Source: Pempheris klunzingeri (lineage: Eukaryota; Chordata; Actinopteri; Acropomatiformes; Pempheridae). Taken from it: DNA of 64,000 bases. Below are positions 10,825 through 22,300 of this stretch, piece by piece. The number at the start of each line of letters is the position of its first letter. Within the stretch, counting starts at the first letter, position 1. The stretch is from contig NC_092014.1 of NCBI RefSeq assembly GCF_042242105.1, forward strand, positions 14,451,874 through 14,515,873. The letters run 5' to 3'. Both the position numbers and the translations under genes were made by a program. The notes under the pieces were generated by a model. It did not search any database. It saw nothing but the letters and a program-made list of their open reading frames with translations, and was not told the DNA's origin.

Positions 10825-13337
10825 TTACAGCAGAGCGTTGGACATGTTGCTGTTCTGCCAGCGCAGACAGGTGGTTTTAGAATGCTTGTATAGGTGGGAG
10901 GACTGACTGAAGCGCTTTCCACACTTGAGACACGCGTAGGGCTTCTCTCCTGTGTGAACACGGATGTGTTTCTTGCAGTCAGTGAGGGTGAGGAAGGTTT
11001 TGCAGCAGATTTTACAGGCATACTTCCGAGCTCCCTCGACCACCAACACATTATGCTCGGACAGTGCCTTCTTGCACTTGGACAGAACGTCGGCTGACGC
11101 TCGGGTCAGCTGAGGAGGGAGCGAGGTGGGCCTGCCACTGTTCATGTCATATCCCCCACTCTTGTTTAGAAGCAGAGGGCTTGACAGACTTGAGGAGGAA
11201 GAGGCGGCGTCCTGAAGAACACCGCTCACTCCTTCTTCTCCTCCCATGCCTGCAGTCATTTTTGGAGCAATGCGTCTGTAGCCTGGATAACCCAGAGCAG
11301 CTGAAGACGCTCCTCCTGCCCCTCGTGAGGGTCGCTCCAGGGAGTGAAGCCCCAAACTAGAGCGCTGGAAGTCTAAACCAAAGGGATCTACCCCTCCACG
11401 CCCTCCATTACCACTTCCCCCACTTCCTCTAGGGTTCCCCAAACCCCCATGCAAGGGGCGGAGAAACAGAGAATCAGCTTGTAGGTTTTCTCCAAAACCA
11501 TTGCGACTCTCACTACCAAGCGGACCTGACTGTAGAAGAGAAGAAGAAGCAGAGCTGGAGGGCCCAGCACCTTCCTGCCTGAGCAGGAAGTGATGTGCTA
11601 CTGCATCGTCAGTTGTTGTGTTAGGGAGGTCATCTTCTCCAGCTACCAACCCCGCCCCGCCGCTTCCGAAATCCTTAGGACTGAGGAAGTTAGAAATACT
11701 AAAACCAGGTTTGCCACCAAGTCCGTTATTACACCCAAAACCTCCTCCTCCGACTGCGGCGCCTCCGCCCATGCTGCTCTTGAGGAGAAGCTGGGAGCTG
11801 GGCTGCAGCAGAGAGTCAGAGCTGGGTTGGGGCTCAGAGGTGAAGCTGCGGTCGCTGCTCTCTGGGCTCAGCTCCGCCTTCTCCTCCTCCTCGTGGCCTC
11901 CGGGATCAGCCGGGTCGCTGCCTTCAGCCTGCGATGTCACGTCGCTGATTTCATCGGTTGGCTCAGGTGAACTTAGCGGCTCTCGTTTAACCACCACCTG
12001 TGTAAAGCAAAGGAGGGGTTTCATCTAAGGCCAAAGGAGATTTAGATTTTCAAAAACAAATCAAATCAAGCCACAACTTTACCTTCTGTTCCTGTTCTTC
12101 AGCCTCCTCCTCCTCTGTCCCTGATTTGATTGTCACTCCTGCTCTGTTGTCCTGGTGGTCCTGGTCTTCCATGTCCTCCTCCTTGCTCACCCCTCCCTGC
12201 ATTCTCCCAAGGTCCTCCCCCCCACAATGTCCGCTGTCCGACTGGCTGGGCATCTGAGGATCATCTTGGGACACCCCTACTAGGCCAGAGATTGTGGCAT
12301 CCAATTTGGATTCATCCCCCATCTTGTGGGAGTCCGGCGAGAGTAGCGCTCCTTCCTTTCGCTCTGTGTTCACCCCTCCCTCTCCTAACAGCCCCAGGTT
12401 GGGGGCAGAGGGGCGCTGCCTCTGCCTGGGTCTCTCCTCTGACAGGCCCAGGGTCAGAGAGGGCTTGCGTTTGTGGAAGCGTCGGATTGGGAAGGAGGCT
12501 CTCTGTTCAACCACTCTGCTGGCAACTACATTTCCGTCCTCCTCCATCCCACCCAGAGCGGAGCTCACCAAGCTAAGCCCCAGCTGCTGCAGGAGGAAGG
12601 AACGCTGCAGCTTTGACGTGGCAGTGTTTGCTGCGAGGTTAGCATTAGCTGCTAAAGTAGGGTTCACTGCTAAATCTGCTACTTGCTGCTGCCTGTGGCG
12701 CTGCTGCTCCTGCTGTGGGTGGTGATGGGTGGGTCTGTCGGATGGGGGTGACATGGGCAGGGTGCGCGTGGTCAGGTAGTGTTTGCAGGCCTTGACTACA
12801 TTGTTGAGGTGCAGATGTGAGGCTGCAAGGAGGATATCCATGACGTTGCTCTCCCCCAGCATCAGTGTGGAGGTGTACATCATGTCAACCAGAGCAGCAA
12901 AAGCTTCAGCTGTCACCACCTACAAGAACAGAAGAAGCTGATCAATCTCACTGGCATTATTTGAAATACAATTAGTTTTGACTGAATTACTATCAATATT
13001 ATTATCTAGAGTTGAAGAGTCACTATCTCCTCAACTCAACCCTGTTATTGTCATCATCATCATGACACTCTTTATTGTAATACCATCATCCGTGTCCTCT
13101 TTTACACAATACTGCTGGGATCCTAACCTCGCTGTCCAGTTGGATCATGTTCATGCTGGCATCTCCCTCTGCAACAGTGAACAGGGCTCTGAAGTGGGTG
13201 CTGCAGGCTGCCAGCACGGAGCGGTGGGCCTTGAAGTGTCTGCTGCCCACCACGATGACACAGTCGCACAGCTGACCGTGGACACGCTGATAGTTCAGCT
13301 GCTGGAAGATCTGCTCGAAGTGGCCCGGGAAATCCAT
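10825..13337 (-). CDS. zbtb5: Zinc finger and BTB domain-containing protein 5 (3 coding exons, complete)
   Basis: ZBTB5 is a nuclear BTB/POZ zinc-finger transcriptional repressor. Coding exons are 13128-13337, 12083-12919 and 10825-11997, giving 739 residues (human 677). The BTB domain opens MDFPGHFEQIFQQLNYQR, nearly identical to human, and is split by the first intron after Glu70 (DSE|VVTAEAF). A low-complexity middle follows, with Gln/His-rich, Glu-rich (about 335-349) and Gly/Ser-rich parts. VKRE at 352-355 fits the psi-K-x-E SUMO consensus. Near the C terminus is a classical C2H2 finger (Cys677, Cys680, His693, His697), the linker HTGEKP, and a C2HC finger (Cys705, Cys708, His721, Cys726). 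Both introns, 208 and 85 nt, have GT/AG ends and good pyrimidine tracts. Retention of the 85-nt intron ends at a stop (12052-12050) and removes both fingers. The gene is tail-to-tail with grhpr and head-to-head with polr1e. Confidence 0.96.
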
Positions 13338-14340
13338 GGCCCTAGAGACAGACAGAGGCAGGCAAAGGTTATAAAGTTTAAAAGAAGGCCAAACATTTGC
13401 TGCTCCCATCCTCTACAAATTAGATGCTGTCACGTGTTAACAGTAAACACAATGGAAACACTTATGACCATTTTCATTAATGTCTGCTATTTCACAGACT
13501 AGATGGTCAACCAGTTAAATGGTTAACTAATCAACGGATTACCTGATCTTAAAATAGTAGTTAGTTACAGCCTTAGAGTGTGATGATGGAGGAGGCCAAG
13601 ACAGAGTAATAAAAGTGAGGTTTTACACATCTAAAAGTGGTTTTGTTTGAAAAGGAACTAAGAAGAGTGAAAGACATTATTTTGTGATCCTACAGATAAA
13701 CAGGGCATGCAAAACTTCCAGTGAGATAATTATTGAAGGCACACTAGGAGCAGTGTTGTCCAGTGGGCTGAATTCATTGTTATATAGTACTATGCTGTGA
13801 AATAACTTGCACTGGCCAACTCGTTCCCACATGCGTACGGTATGAAGTTAACGTGAAAACCGCATTGATAACACAGTAGCTACACGTACAGAGCACACAC
13901 TCCTCACTGTAACACTGTAACAACGTTAGGTGGGTTACACAGCTAACTCCAACTAGCAAGTCTAAACAGGCTAACACGGCTCCAGTTAGCGAATGTAACT
14001 TGCTAAATTTGCGAAAACATAGCATCCCGTTGCTGTAATGAGATATAAGAGCCAGTAATAATAAACATTACCTTGAGTTTTCCGTCAGCTAAGGTAACAA
14101 GAGGCAGAAAACAAGGCCCCTGACCACAAAACCGACAAGGCTAAAGTTAGCTGGCTACCGACCAGCTAACTGTTGTTAGCGACAGCAGCAGACGGACACC
14201 TGGACTGACCGCCTTGTCGAAGCAGCTTTTTTCTGGCAGTAAATGTAGCTGTAGCTAGCTAGTATCTCAGCTGCTGTACGCCCCACGTCCCCTGTCGTCC
14301 GCTGCCTATCGGTGTACTCGCACTGAATGGTTTGGCTGTG
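13338..14340 (-). promoter_or_regulatory. zbtb5 5' UTR, first intron and promoter
   Basis: The first coding exon begins at 13341, four bases before the ATG, after a pyrimidine-rich CTCTAG acceptor. The matching noncoding exon probably ends at 14072, where the minus strand reads CTCAAG|GTAATG. From there to about 14330 the DNA is CpG-rich and carries many GTTAGC/GCTAAC/GCTAGC words (about 13923-14260). No TATA box is evident. The exact transcription start is not visible. Confidence 0.5.
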
Positions 14341-15426
14341 GGGGCGAAGGCTGCCGGTGATGTGAGCTCACGGTGACCGGAGCAGCCAGTTGGAGCCGTC
14401 TGTCAGTGTCAGGCCCCGCGGGCACAGCCAGGTGGAGCCGCCGGTGATCGCACTGACACCCTGGCTGTCGATCACTATCCGGCTCAGACAGGCATGTGTT
14501 ATGATTTCTAATCCTGGATCACACTCAGACGGGGTTTTCCCAGGCAGACTCACAGGGTGGCGCTGTGATTCACTCCCGTGTCCATGACCTCTCCGAGGTG
14601 AAGAGCTGCAGCTTTACGTTTCACCGTCAGGCGGCGCTGCAGCGACCTCCAAAGATTAAAGACAGAGTCAGATATGAATTTATACGGCTGCTGTCGGATC
14701 AGCGTTTTATGTTTAGGACAGATGTACAGGAATGTATTTCCCATTAAACTATAACCATTATACTCGCACCGTGTTGGTACGTGGATGTCACTTTAACACT
14801 TTACTACATAATTGCTATACTTATAGTACAATTAGTACAGTAAATACATATTATACTTCACTGAGTCCACCTGCTAATTTATCTGGTTACAACCTGTTTA
14901 TATCTCAGTATATATGTTTGTTGCTATCTGCTTATACCCGTAAACACAATAGAAAACAGTGGGTATATTTATTTTACTACTAGTTTATACCTTTTTAAAA
15001 TATCATTTTTATCCATCAAAGTACATATTTATTCATTATGGTGTATATATGTATTCACTTACATACCCATCTACAATCTGTTCTCATCATGTATACACAC
15101 ACGCGTGTATACCAGTGCATGTATTTACAATACAGCATTACTCACCAGGCTACCACAGTTATATAGTCTATAATAGTTAGTTTTGAAGTTTGTGTGTATT
15201 GCACTTTGATCTAGCTGCTGTATCGTATTTGTGTATTTGCTGATACATTTCAATAAAAACGGCTTCCTAAACGAATACTAGCATTGATAATATTGATAAC
15301 ATTGCAGAGGTAATATAGCAGCTTTATCTCGCAGGGCTGCAGCTACTGAAGGGAACGTACTGTTGTCCCAACCCGGAAGTACGGAGCAGTGAATCCTCTT
15401 GACTCTGGAGACTCATGACAACAAGT
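14341..15426 (+). promoter_or_regulatory. zbtb5-polr1e head-to-head intergenic region with ETS site
   Basis: The left part to about 14650 continues the CpG-rich zone; 14750-15300 is AT-rich with no gene I can support. ACCCGGAAGT at 15371-15380, about 50 bases before the polr1e ATG, fits an ETS/GABP site of the kind common in TATA-less housekeeping promoters. An upstream in-frame ATG at 15415 has a poor context. Confidence 0.5.
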
Positions 15427-18261
15427 ATGGCTGCCTCCTGCTCGCTGGTGTGTTGTGGAGAGGAGAGAGACTCCGACAAAGCTGTTATTGGTGACTATCT
15501 TTAATTTGGTGGTTTGTGGAAACTTTTTACAAAAAAAACCAAATGTAGTCGTGCCTTTAAATGTTCGGTGGTGCTTATTATCTCTATTTTAAACACCCAT
15601 GTCCATTACACACGTGGATGCTACGTAGCAACATGGCTACTTGTTTTGTGTGTGTCGGAGTGGAGTTTCAGCTTTTTCTCATTCGTGTAAAGTTAACTTT
15701 TAAGCTCCTCATCATGTTTCTCCTTCTCACAGTTCGCTTTTCAAACGGAAGCGTCAAAAATGCAGACAAACTGGATTTCACGATGTACAAGCACACTGAG
15801 GAGAATAACCCCAGGAAGAAGAGCAGACGGATAGTGGTGAGGAAGACGGGAAGATCATCATTGCTCGGGCTGTGTTGCTCTGTCATGGTCATGTTGCTCA
15901 TGTGTCCCTCTGTCTAGGCTGCCGAGACTGACAGACTGTCCTATGTTGGCAGTAATTTTGGAGCGGGGTCCTTGAAATGCAACAACCTTTGCAAGTAGGC
16001 TAATGTAGCATATTTCAAAGATGTTGTCCAGCTAATAATGCTAATAATGTAATACGATGTATGGTGTCTCTGTAGATATTATGTAGGAGTGTTGAACAAG
16101 CAGACCAAGCAAATGGAGCTGCACAGTGCTCAGCTTTTCAACCTGCAACCTGCTATATCAGGTAAACGGGGAAAAATCACCATTGATTACTATACTGAAT
16201 GTAATATTAATGCCTTGTGGCTGCAGGTTACAGATGATTATACAAAAGAATCCAATTTGTGCTTCTTTTTCATCAGGAGAGGCAACAGAGACAGCTACTG
16301 CCAATGACACAACTCAGACCTACAGAGAAAAGGTACGTCCTGTTTTTCTTAGAAAAAGAGAAGACTGGACTCAAATAGGAATAAACTTGATATTAATGTC
16401 ATAATCGTATGTCACATTTCCTCTTTAGGTTGACGCTTTGATTGAGGCGTTTGGCACCAACAAACAAAAGAGGGCTCTGAGCACCCGCAGGATGAATCAG
16501 GTGGGCAGTGATACCCTGCATCAAGCAGTGGCAATGGCTGCCAGCACTGTGATTGACAAGAAGGGTCTGGAAGGTAAGCCACATAGTCGCATTTTACAAG
16601 TCTGGGACATAGAAGTAGGTAGTCTAAAAATCATCAACTTGTCATGTGAGGGCTTGAGTTGTCATCTTTCTCCTCCACGTGGTCTTCCTCCGCTCTTGTG
16701 TCAGTTTGATCATCATATTTTTCCCCTTAGCTCTACAACAGGAAGTGGCTGAGACAGAGTCTCAGGCAAGCCTGGCTCCCCACCTGCCACCCTGCAACGC
16801 AAACGCTGACAAACCTGAGAACGTCTACCTGTTTGACGATCGTATCCTTCATTCCCTTTGTGTACGAGTGAGAGAACAGCAGCTGGTGGCTGCAGCTCAG
16901 TTTGTTTGGGTCTCCATCCTTAATTGCTATCTACAGTTCTGAGTCCAGTCGAGTTTGAGGCTTTGGAGCAGGCCGGATCCAAGATGGCAGCGCTCACCTC
17001 CGAGGAGCTGAAGGAGATGACAGACAGTGGAACGTAGGTTGCCAAAGCACTCTCACTCGCTCAGGCATTTTATTAATCTGCATTTTTGTCTCTTATTTTT
17101 GTTTGCACTTTTTGTTTTATTCAAGGGGCTTGTGTGTCACGAAGCTCCTGGAGACAATGCCGGCTGAAGGTGAAGCCAGAGATAAAACTACGCGCTGTGC
17201 CTTTTATCTTTCTCTGCTCTTGAAACTGGCACGGCAGAAAAGCATCTCCCGCAAGTGTGAGTACTGATTTTTTTTTTCCTTCATCATATATTCTTTCAGT
17301 TCTTAAACATGTCTGGATCACAGACTAACTGATGTATGCTTACATGTACAGTTGGGATGGAGGAAGGCTGTCCTCGCCTCATTCAGAACAAACTGTTCAA
17401 ATCATTCACTGCAGAGACTTTCAACAGTGGCAGGTATGATGGTGATGGAACTTTTTCCATGTTTATCATCTATATCTACAGGGACTGCATGTACTCTGCA
17501 ACTAACAACTTATAAACATTTACTTCATAACCACTGGAATTTGATTTGGTTGGATCAGTTTATTTTCACTTCTTTGCCCAAGTTTCAGATTACCATGAAC
17601 AAAGTGGTAAAGTAATTCTCTCTGGCAGTGTTTGTGCACTGCTTTTGTTATATCCATGTCTGTCAGCCTTTCACCTTATTTTTCCCCTTTAGGATCCAGA
17701 ACATGGTGTCTTCATCAATGCGTGCCAAAGTAGCGGCTTACTCTCTGGCCCTGCTGCTGCATTTAGGTCACATGACAGCTGACCTCACCTTACTGCATCG
17801 TGACCTAGGAATTACAGAGGCCAGGTAAATTCAAAATGAAAGTGTATGAATAAACATTTTAAAAATTGCATTTGGGTAGAGAAAACTTAGTCTCTTTTGA
17901 TTTTTTTTTTTGTGCAAAACATGTTTTTTTTTTTTACAACTGTAATTGCAATTGGAAATATTAAGAATGTGTCACCACTTTCCGCTTATGGTTTTTGCAT
18001 TATCAGTTGTAAATTATCTGATTTTTGTTGTATACAAAATATTCAGACCACATAAAAATGAAGTGCATGACGGATTTTTTCCTGTCTTCCAATAGGATGA
18101 TTGAAGTAGCAAAGTCAATGGGACTGACCCTAATTAAATCGGCCCGGGCGAAGGCTGGCGAGGCCAGACAGCAGGATGAGCACAAGGAGGCCTCTCTTTG
18201 TCTACCTCTGGTCAAATATGATCAGTTCAATGAGAGACGGAAACGCAAGAAAATGCACTGA
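15427..18261 (+). CDS. polr1e: RNA polymerase I subunit E (PAF53/Rpa49 orthologue), 12 exons, complete
   Basis: POLR1E is a Pol I-specific subunit that pairs with POLR1G and supports initiation and elongation on rDNA in the nucleolus. Exons: 15427-15490, 15733-15836, 15918-15994, 16076-16161, 16277-16332, 16429-16573, 16731-16841, 16937-17033, 17126-17256, 17352-17433, 17693-17824, 18096-18261. The spliced frame gives 416 residues (human about 419). Recognisable stretches are AETDRLSYVGSNFGAGSLKC, KQKRALSTRRMNQVG and the C-terminal RMIEVAKSMGL. Met at 15427 has the better start context (A at -3, G at +4); the in-frame ATG at 15415 would add MTTS. At exon 9 the donor was placed after AAGT (17256), because only that keeps the frame into FGMEEGCPRLIQ. 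The protein ends in a basic tail (RRKRKKMH), as expected of a nucleolar protein. Confidence 0.95.
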
Positions 18262-18358
18262 GGATCAAGCTAAGAAAAGACAAGAAGTGAACAGAGAGGG
18301 AGGACTGTAAGAATTGGAAATGCCACGAAGAAGTGTTTATTAATGTATTTTGTAGACA

Positions 18359-18364
18359 AATAAA
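18359..18364 (+). terminator. polr1e polyadenylation signal (AATAAA)
   Basis: A canonical AATAAA 98 bases past the polr1e stop codon, on the coding strand. Confidence 0.75.
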
Positions 18365-19332
18365 GTGGTGAACTTTGAGTTATACATGATAGTTTCTTAA
18401 TGCTTAACTGTGCAAGATACAAAAAAGCAGAATGAGCTGTAAACAGATTCTAGATGACAGAAAACATCTAGCTAAGACAGTCATAACGTATAGGCACCTT
18501 TTGTAGACAGCACATATTGCACACTGAACATCATTTTCCTTCAATAACTGCCTATTACCAGATGAGTGTGTCACTGTGCAGTGTGTTGATAGTATAAGGA
18601 ATGATAACGGGTCCTTCACTAAATTTTACAAAGAGCTGAAGTGGATTACATTTTAAAAACATCATGGTGGACAAGACACAAAAAGAGACTTACCAGGAAA
18701 TAGCAGCTCTGTGCAAGAGACAGAAGCTTAAGTTTGGCATTTTTTTTATGTATATACACCTCACACTATGACCACTCCTTCCCTAGCTACAATCTTTGAT
18801 TAAAAAGTCAAACAAGGCACAGCTTTACTTGGTAACATGGTTGATGCTGACATCTCTGATGCCCTCTGACCCCTGCCAGGATTTATAAATGTGCACTTCC
18901 TAACCAGGGAGTCTCAAAGACAAACAAAGTCCACAGCCGTTCTGTACATGAATCTGAAATCTGCACATAAAAGAGAACAATTAAGTTAAAGCTTTAGTAT
19001 GGAAATGATCGTTTAAGGAGGACAGTGATGATGCTTGAATGTGTTGTGCTCCAGCTTAACTTCTTAAGTCCACATGATGGGTGCACTGGAGTTTTATCAT
19101 AAAATCACAAAAGTCTGAATTTCAGATTTACAAAATGTCCAGATGCACTGGAAGGCAGATGGCCCCTTTAGTGGTTCTCTTACTTCTTGGAGGGTCACAC
19201 CACTTCAACCAGATGGCATGATTTGGGAAGGTCAGAGTGCTTTAAATGTGTGCTACACTCCAGTTCAAATGTGACCAGATGCCGACCTTTAGGGAAAGTC
19301 ACTGATATTGGCTTCTAAGTGCTCGCCGACCT
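18365..19332 (-). other. polr1e-fbxo10 convergent interval, probably fbxo10 3' UTR
   Basis: About 970 bases between two tail-to-tail genes. I see no coding exon. Most is probably fbxo10 3' UTR, but no clear AATAAA could be placed on the minus strand, so the limit is unknown. Confidence 0.4.
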
Positions 19333-22300
19333 TCACAGGATGGAACAGAACATGCTGCCACTGTGGCAACCGCTTTCCACAGTGGCGCTGATCCTGGTCG
19401 TCATGGAAATTCCAAGTCGGGAAGGATATTGGGATGAGGAGAGGCCAGAGGGGGAGCTGGGAGGTGGACGCGGTGGCGGGTTTTCCAAAACCCAGGGAGC
19501 GGACGTAAAACTACAAAATGCAAAGAGATAGAAGATACACATGAAGATGTTTTAACTCGTCATAACCACTTATGGGCAGCAGGCAACAGGTTGTGAGCAC
19601 AGTATTTCTGCAATACCTTTGAAGCTGATATGGTGAACTTGTTATCAAACAGATCTTTATTTAGACATCCAGCAGTTAAAGGGCAACATTATTGCTCACA
19701 TTATTATTTTGAGTAGTGTTTATGGCCATCTAGTTTAATATACATCCAATATTCCTTATCCATCAGCTCTGTTTTTGAACCCTTCCAGCTCCTCAAGGAA
19801 ATATCTGGCTCTTTAACTGATATATGCTCCACTATATTTACTAGATAGTTGCTAAATCTGTCCATTTTGTGTTGGTAGTTTGGAGTGTTTTGACTGAAAA
19901 CAGCTGCCATCTGTGGCCGAACAGTAAAACAGCAGTGAGAGTGAACCAAAACAGTAAAGTTGTGGGCCAGATAGCTTAACAGAGAGCTGAAACTCACTAC
20001 AATGCACCATAAAACAGAGAGGGAGCTGCAGATCCAGGTGATAATTCTCTCTAGGTTCATCACAACAAGCGACCCCAGTCACATTGTCATTTAATACAAT
20101 GCTATAGATGATAGCTTTGAGTGTGAGTACAGCAGAGGGAAAGGGTGCAGACTCCATAGCCAATGGTGGTCTTTACATCTCTGGCACTGCTGTTGGTTGC
20201 CTAGTTACCTGTTATTATGCCTTAGAACACTGTTGTTGCGTAACACACAGCTCTCATTGCCAGGATCCATATGTAGCAGTGTTTTTTTGTTCCCAGGGTG
20301 GCCCTGGAACAAGAGATTATCATGGACAACACCTTTTACTGGCCCCAGTACAGCAATGCCACAGCCCTGTGAAGGTTGGACACGGTTGCGCAACACCTAA
20401 AGAGAAAAATCATAAAATTATAAAAATGTATGTATGAGTGATGTGTCGATATTTCATGGTGGAGCTATGTACAATGTTGTAATAGTCTGTGTGTATGTCT
20501 CAGTCCAGCTCACCTTGATGTCAGCACTGCCAGAGACTTGGACCCCATATCCATGGTTTCCGACCACATCGTTCTCCACAATCTGCCCGTTACCACTGAA
20601 ACTGACACCACAGCCACTGTTTTTATAGATGCCGTTGCCACGAAGCTCCACTCTGCAGTCTTTCTCCACTGTGACACCTCCTCGACCATTTTCAAGAATG
20701 CAGTTTGTAATGAGTCGGGTCAGCTGACTGCTCTGCAGCACAGCAATGCCAGTGCCACGGTTGCTGTTTACGAGGTTAGCGAAAACATTCAGGGGCTCAC
20801 TGCTCTTCACGTACAGACCAACCGCTACAGAAAGGGAGAAATGATGGGGAGAACATTAGAGACAGGAAGAGGGTAACTTTGTGCATTGGACATTATGTAA
20901 TCCTAAACTGTGCTATTTATTACCTCCATTGAAGTTCATGCAGTTGCTCTCCACCAGGGCCACACTGATGGAACGACGGGCAGAGTGGCGCTCATCCTCG
21001 CTGTCAAGATCACTCTCCCATGCAAACAGTTCTCCCTCTTCATTCAAGTTCTCCTGACCTTCTCTACCTTCTCCTTCTCCCCCTCTCCTTTCCCCGTTCA
21101 CTCCTTCTCCGGCCATCCCCTCCTGTCCTGGCCAGTTCCCCTCCCTGGCCTCGATGTTCTCTGGGTCCTTCCTGCAGAACACTGCCAGCCCATACATACA
21201 GTTATGGGTGATGTAGTTTCCCAGAAGCTGTGGAAGGCTTGATGACATAACCCAAACGCCACAGCCTTTGTTACCTGAAGAAACAAGCGTAAGACAGGTT
21301 GCTACAGACAACATCTACGATGAGCTGCTAAATCAAGGTAAGTGTACGATGCTGAAATTACATACAGTAGACGTGGTTCCCCTCAATAAGTCCACGGCCT
21401 CTCTCTCCCACCACGACGCCGTCTGAGTAGCCATAACAGATGTAGTTATTCCTCAAGATAGGGTCACCTCCTCTACGGATGTCCACACCTCCCCACTGGT
21501 TCTCTCTTATTACATTCTCTGAAATACAAAAAAAAAAAAAACAGACTTCATAACCATAAATGGTGCTTTAATTTTCCTAAGTGGCACATCAATGGAGGGA
21601 AATGAAAAACCCACTTGATATGCTGATGTGTGAAATGTGGAAAATGAGGTGAGACAGATCCACTCACACACCTGTTATCATCCCTCTGCCATTCTCGTTT
21701 ATAGCTATCCCTGCTGCCTGGCCCTGGAAGATGTGGTTCCCACTGAGAGAGAAAGTGAGAATATGACAGGGGCAGATTTTAAACAGGTTCAGACTTCATG
21801 TAGTAGTCTATGCAGAAACATAATACAACACTGCTTACACCACACTTTTACTGTAAAATGCTTAATGATTGTAAAATGATGTGTTGGAACAAAAAAATGT
21901 ACGACTGCACTGCAGCAGTCACGGTGATACTGAAGTTGCTTGAGTGAAATTATCAAACCATACAAAACAGGTTTTTCATTGAAAAGAGTAAGATTTTAAA
22001 GAGTTTTCTGGAAATTTGAATACATTTGCAAGCATACTTTGACACAATCTCAAGCTGATCTTACATCAGTAAGCTGGACAAAATGATTTCCTCTTAACTG
22101 CATTAAACTCCAACATTGCACATGCTTAAAAGAGTGGTAGACTGGATCTAAACCCTTCCCTGACTGACCAGAGCTGAGTTTGGTATTGAAAAACATCTTG
22201 CCATCATGGAGGACATGTTAATTTATCACAGCAGGAAAAGCACAGGTGAAAAAAATAAAATAAACCCTGTCTGAATTCCATTTAGCAGCATCGGTTTCAG

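Noticed and set aside
11590..12028. Two long plus-strand open frames
   Set aside because: They are antisense to the GC-rich third coding exon of zbtb5, whose minus-strand product is clear.
12130..12725. Plus-strand open frames of 143-148 codons
   Set aside because: Antisense to zbtb5 exon 2; Pro/Ser/Cys-rich composition is a by-product of the real gene.
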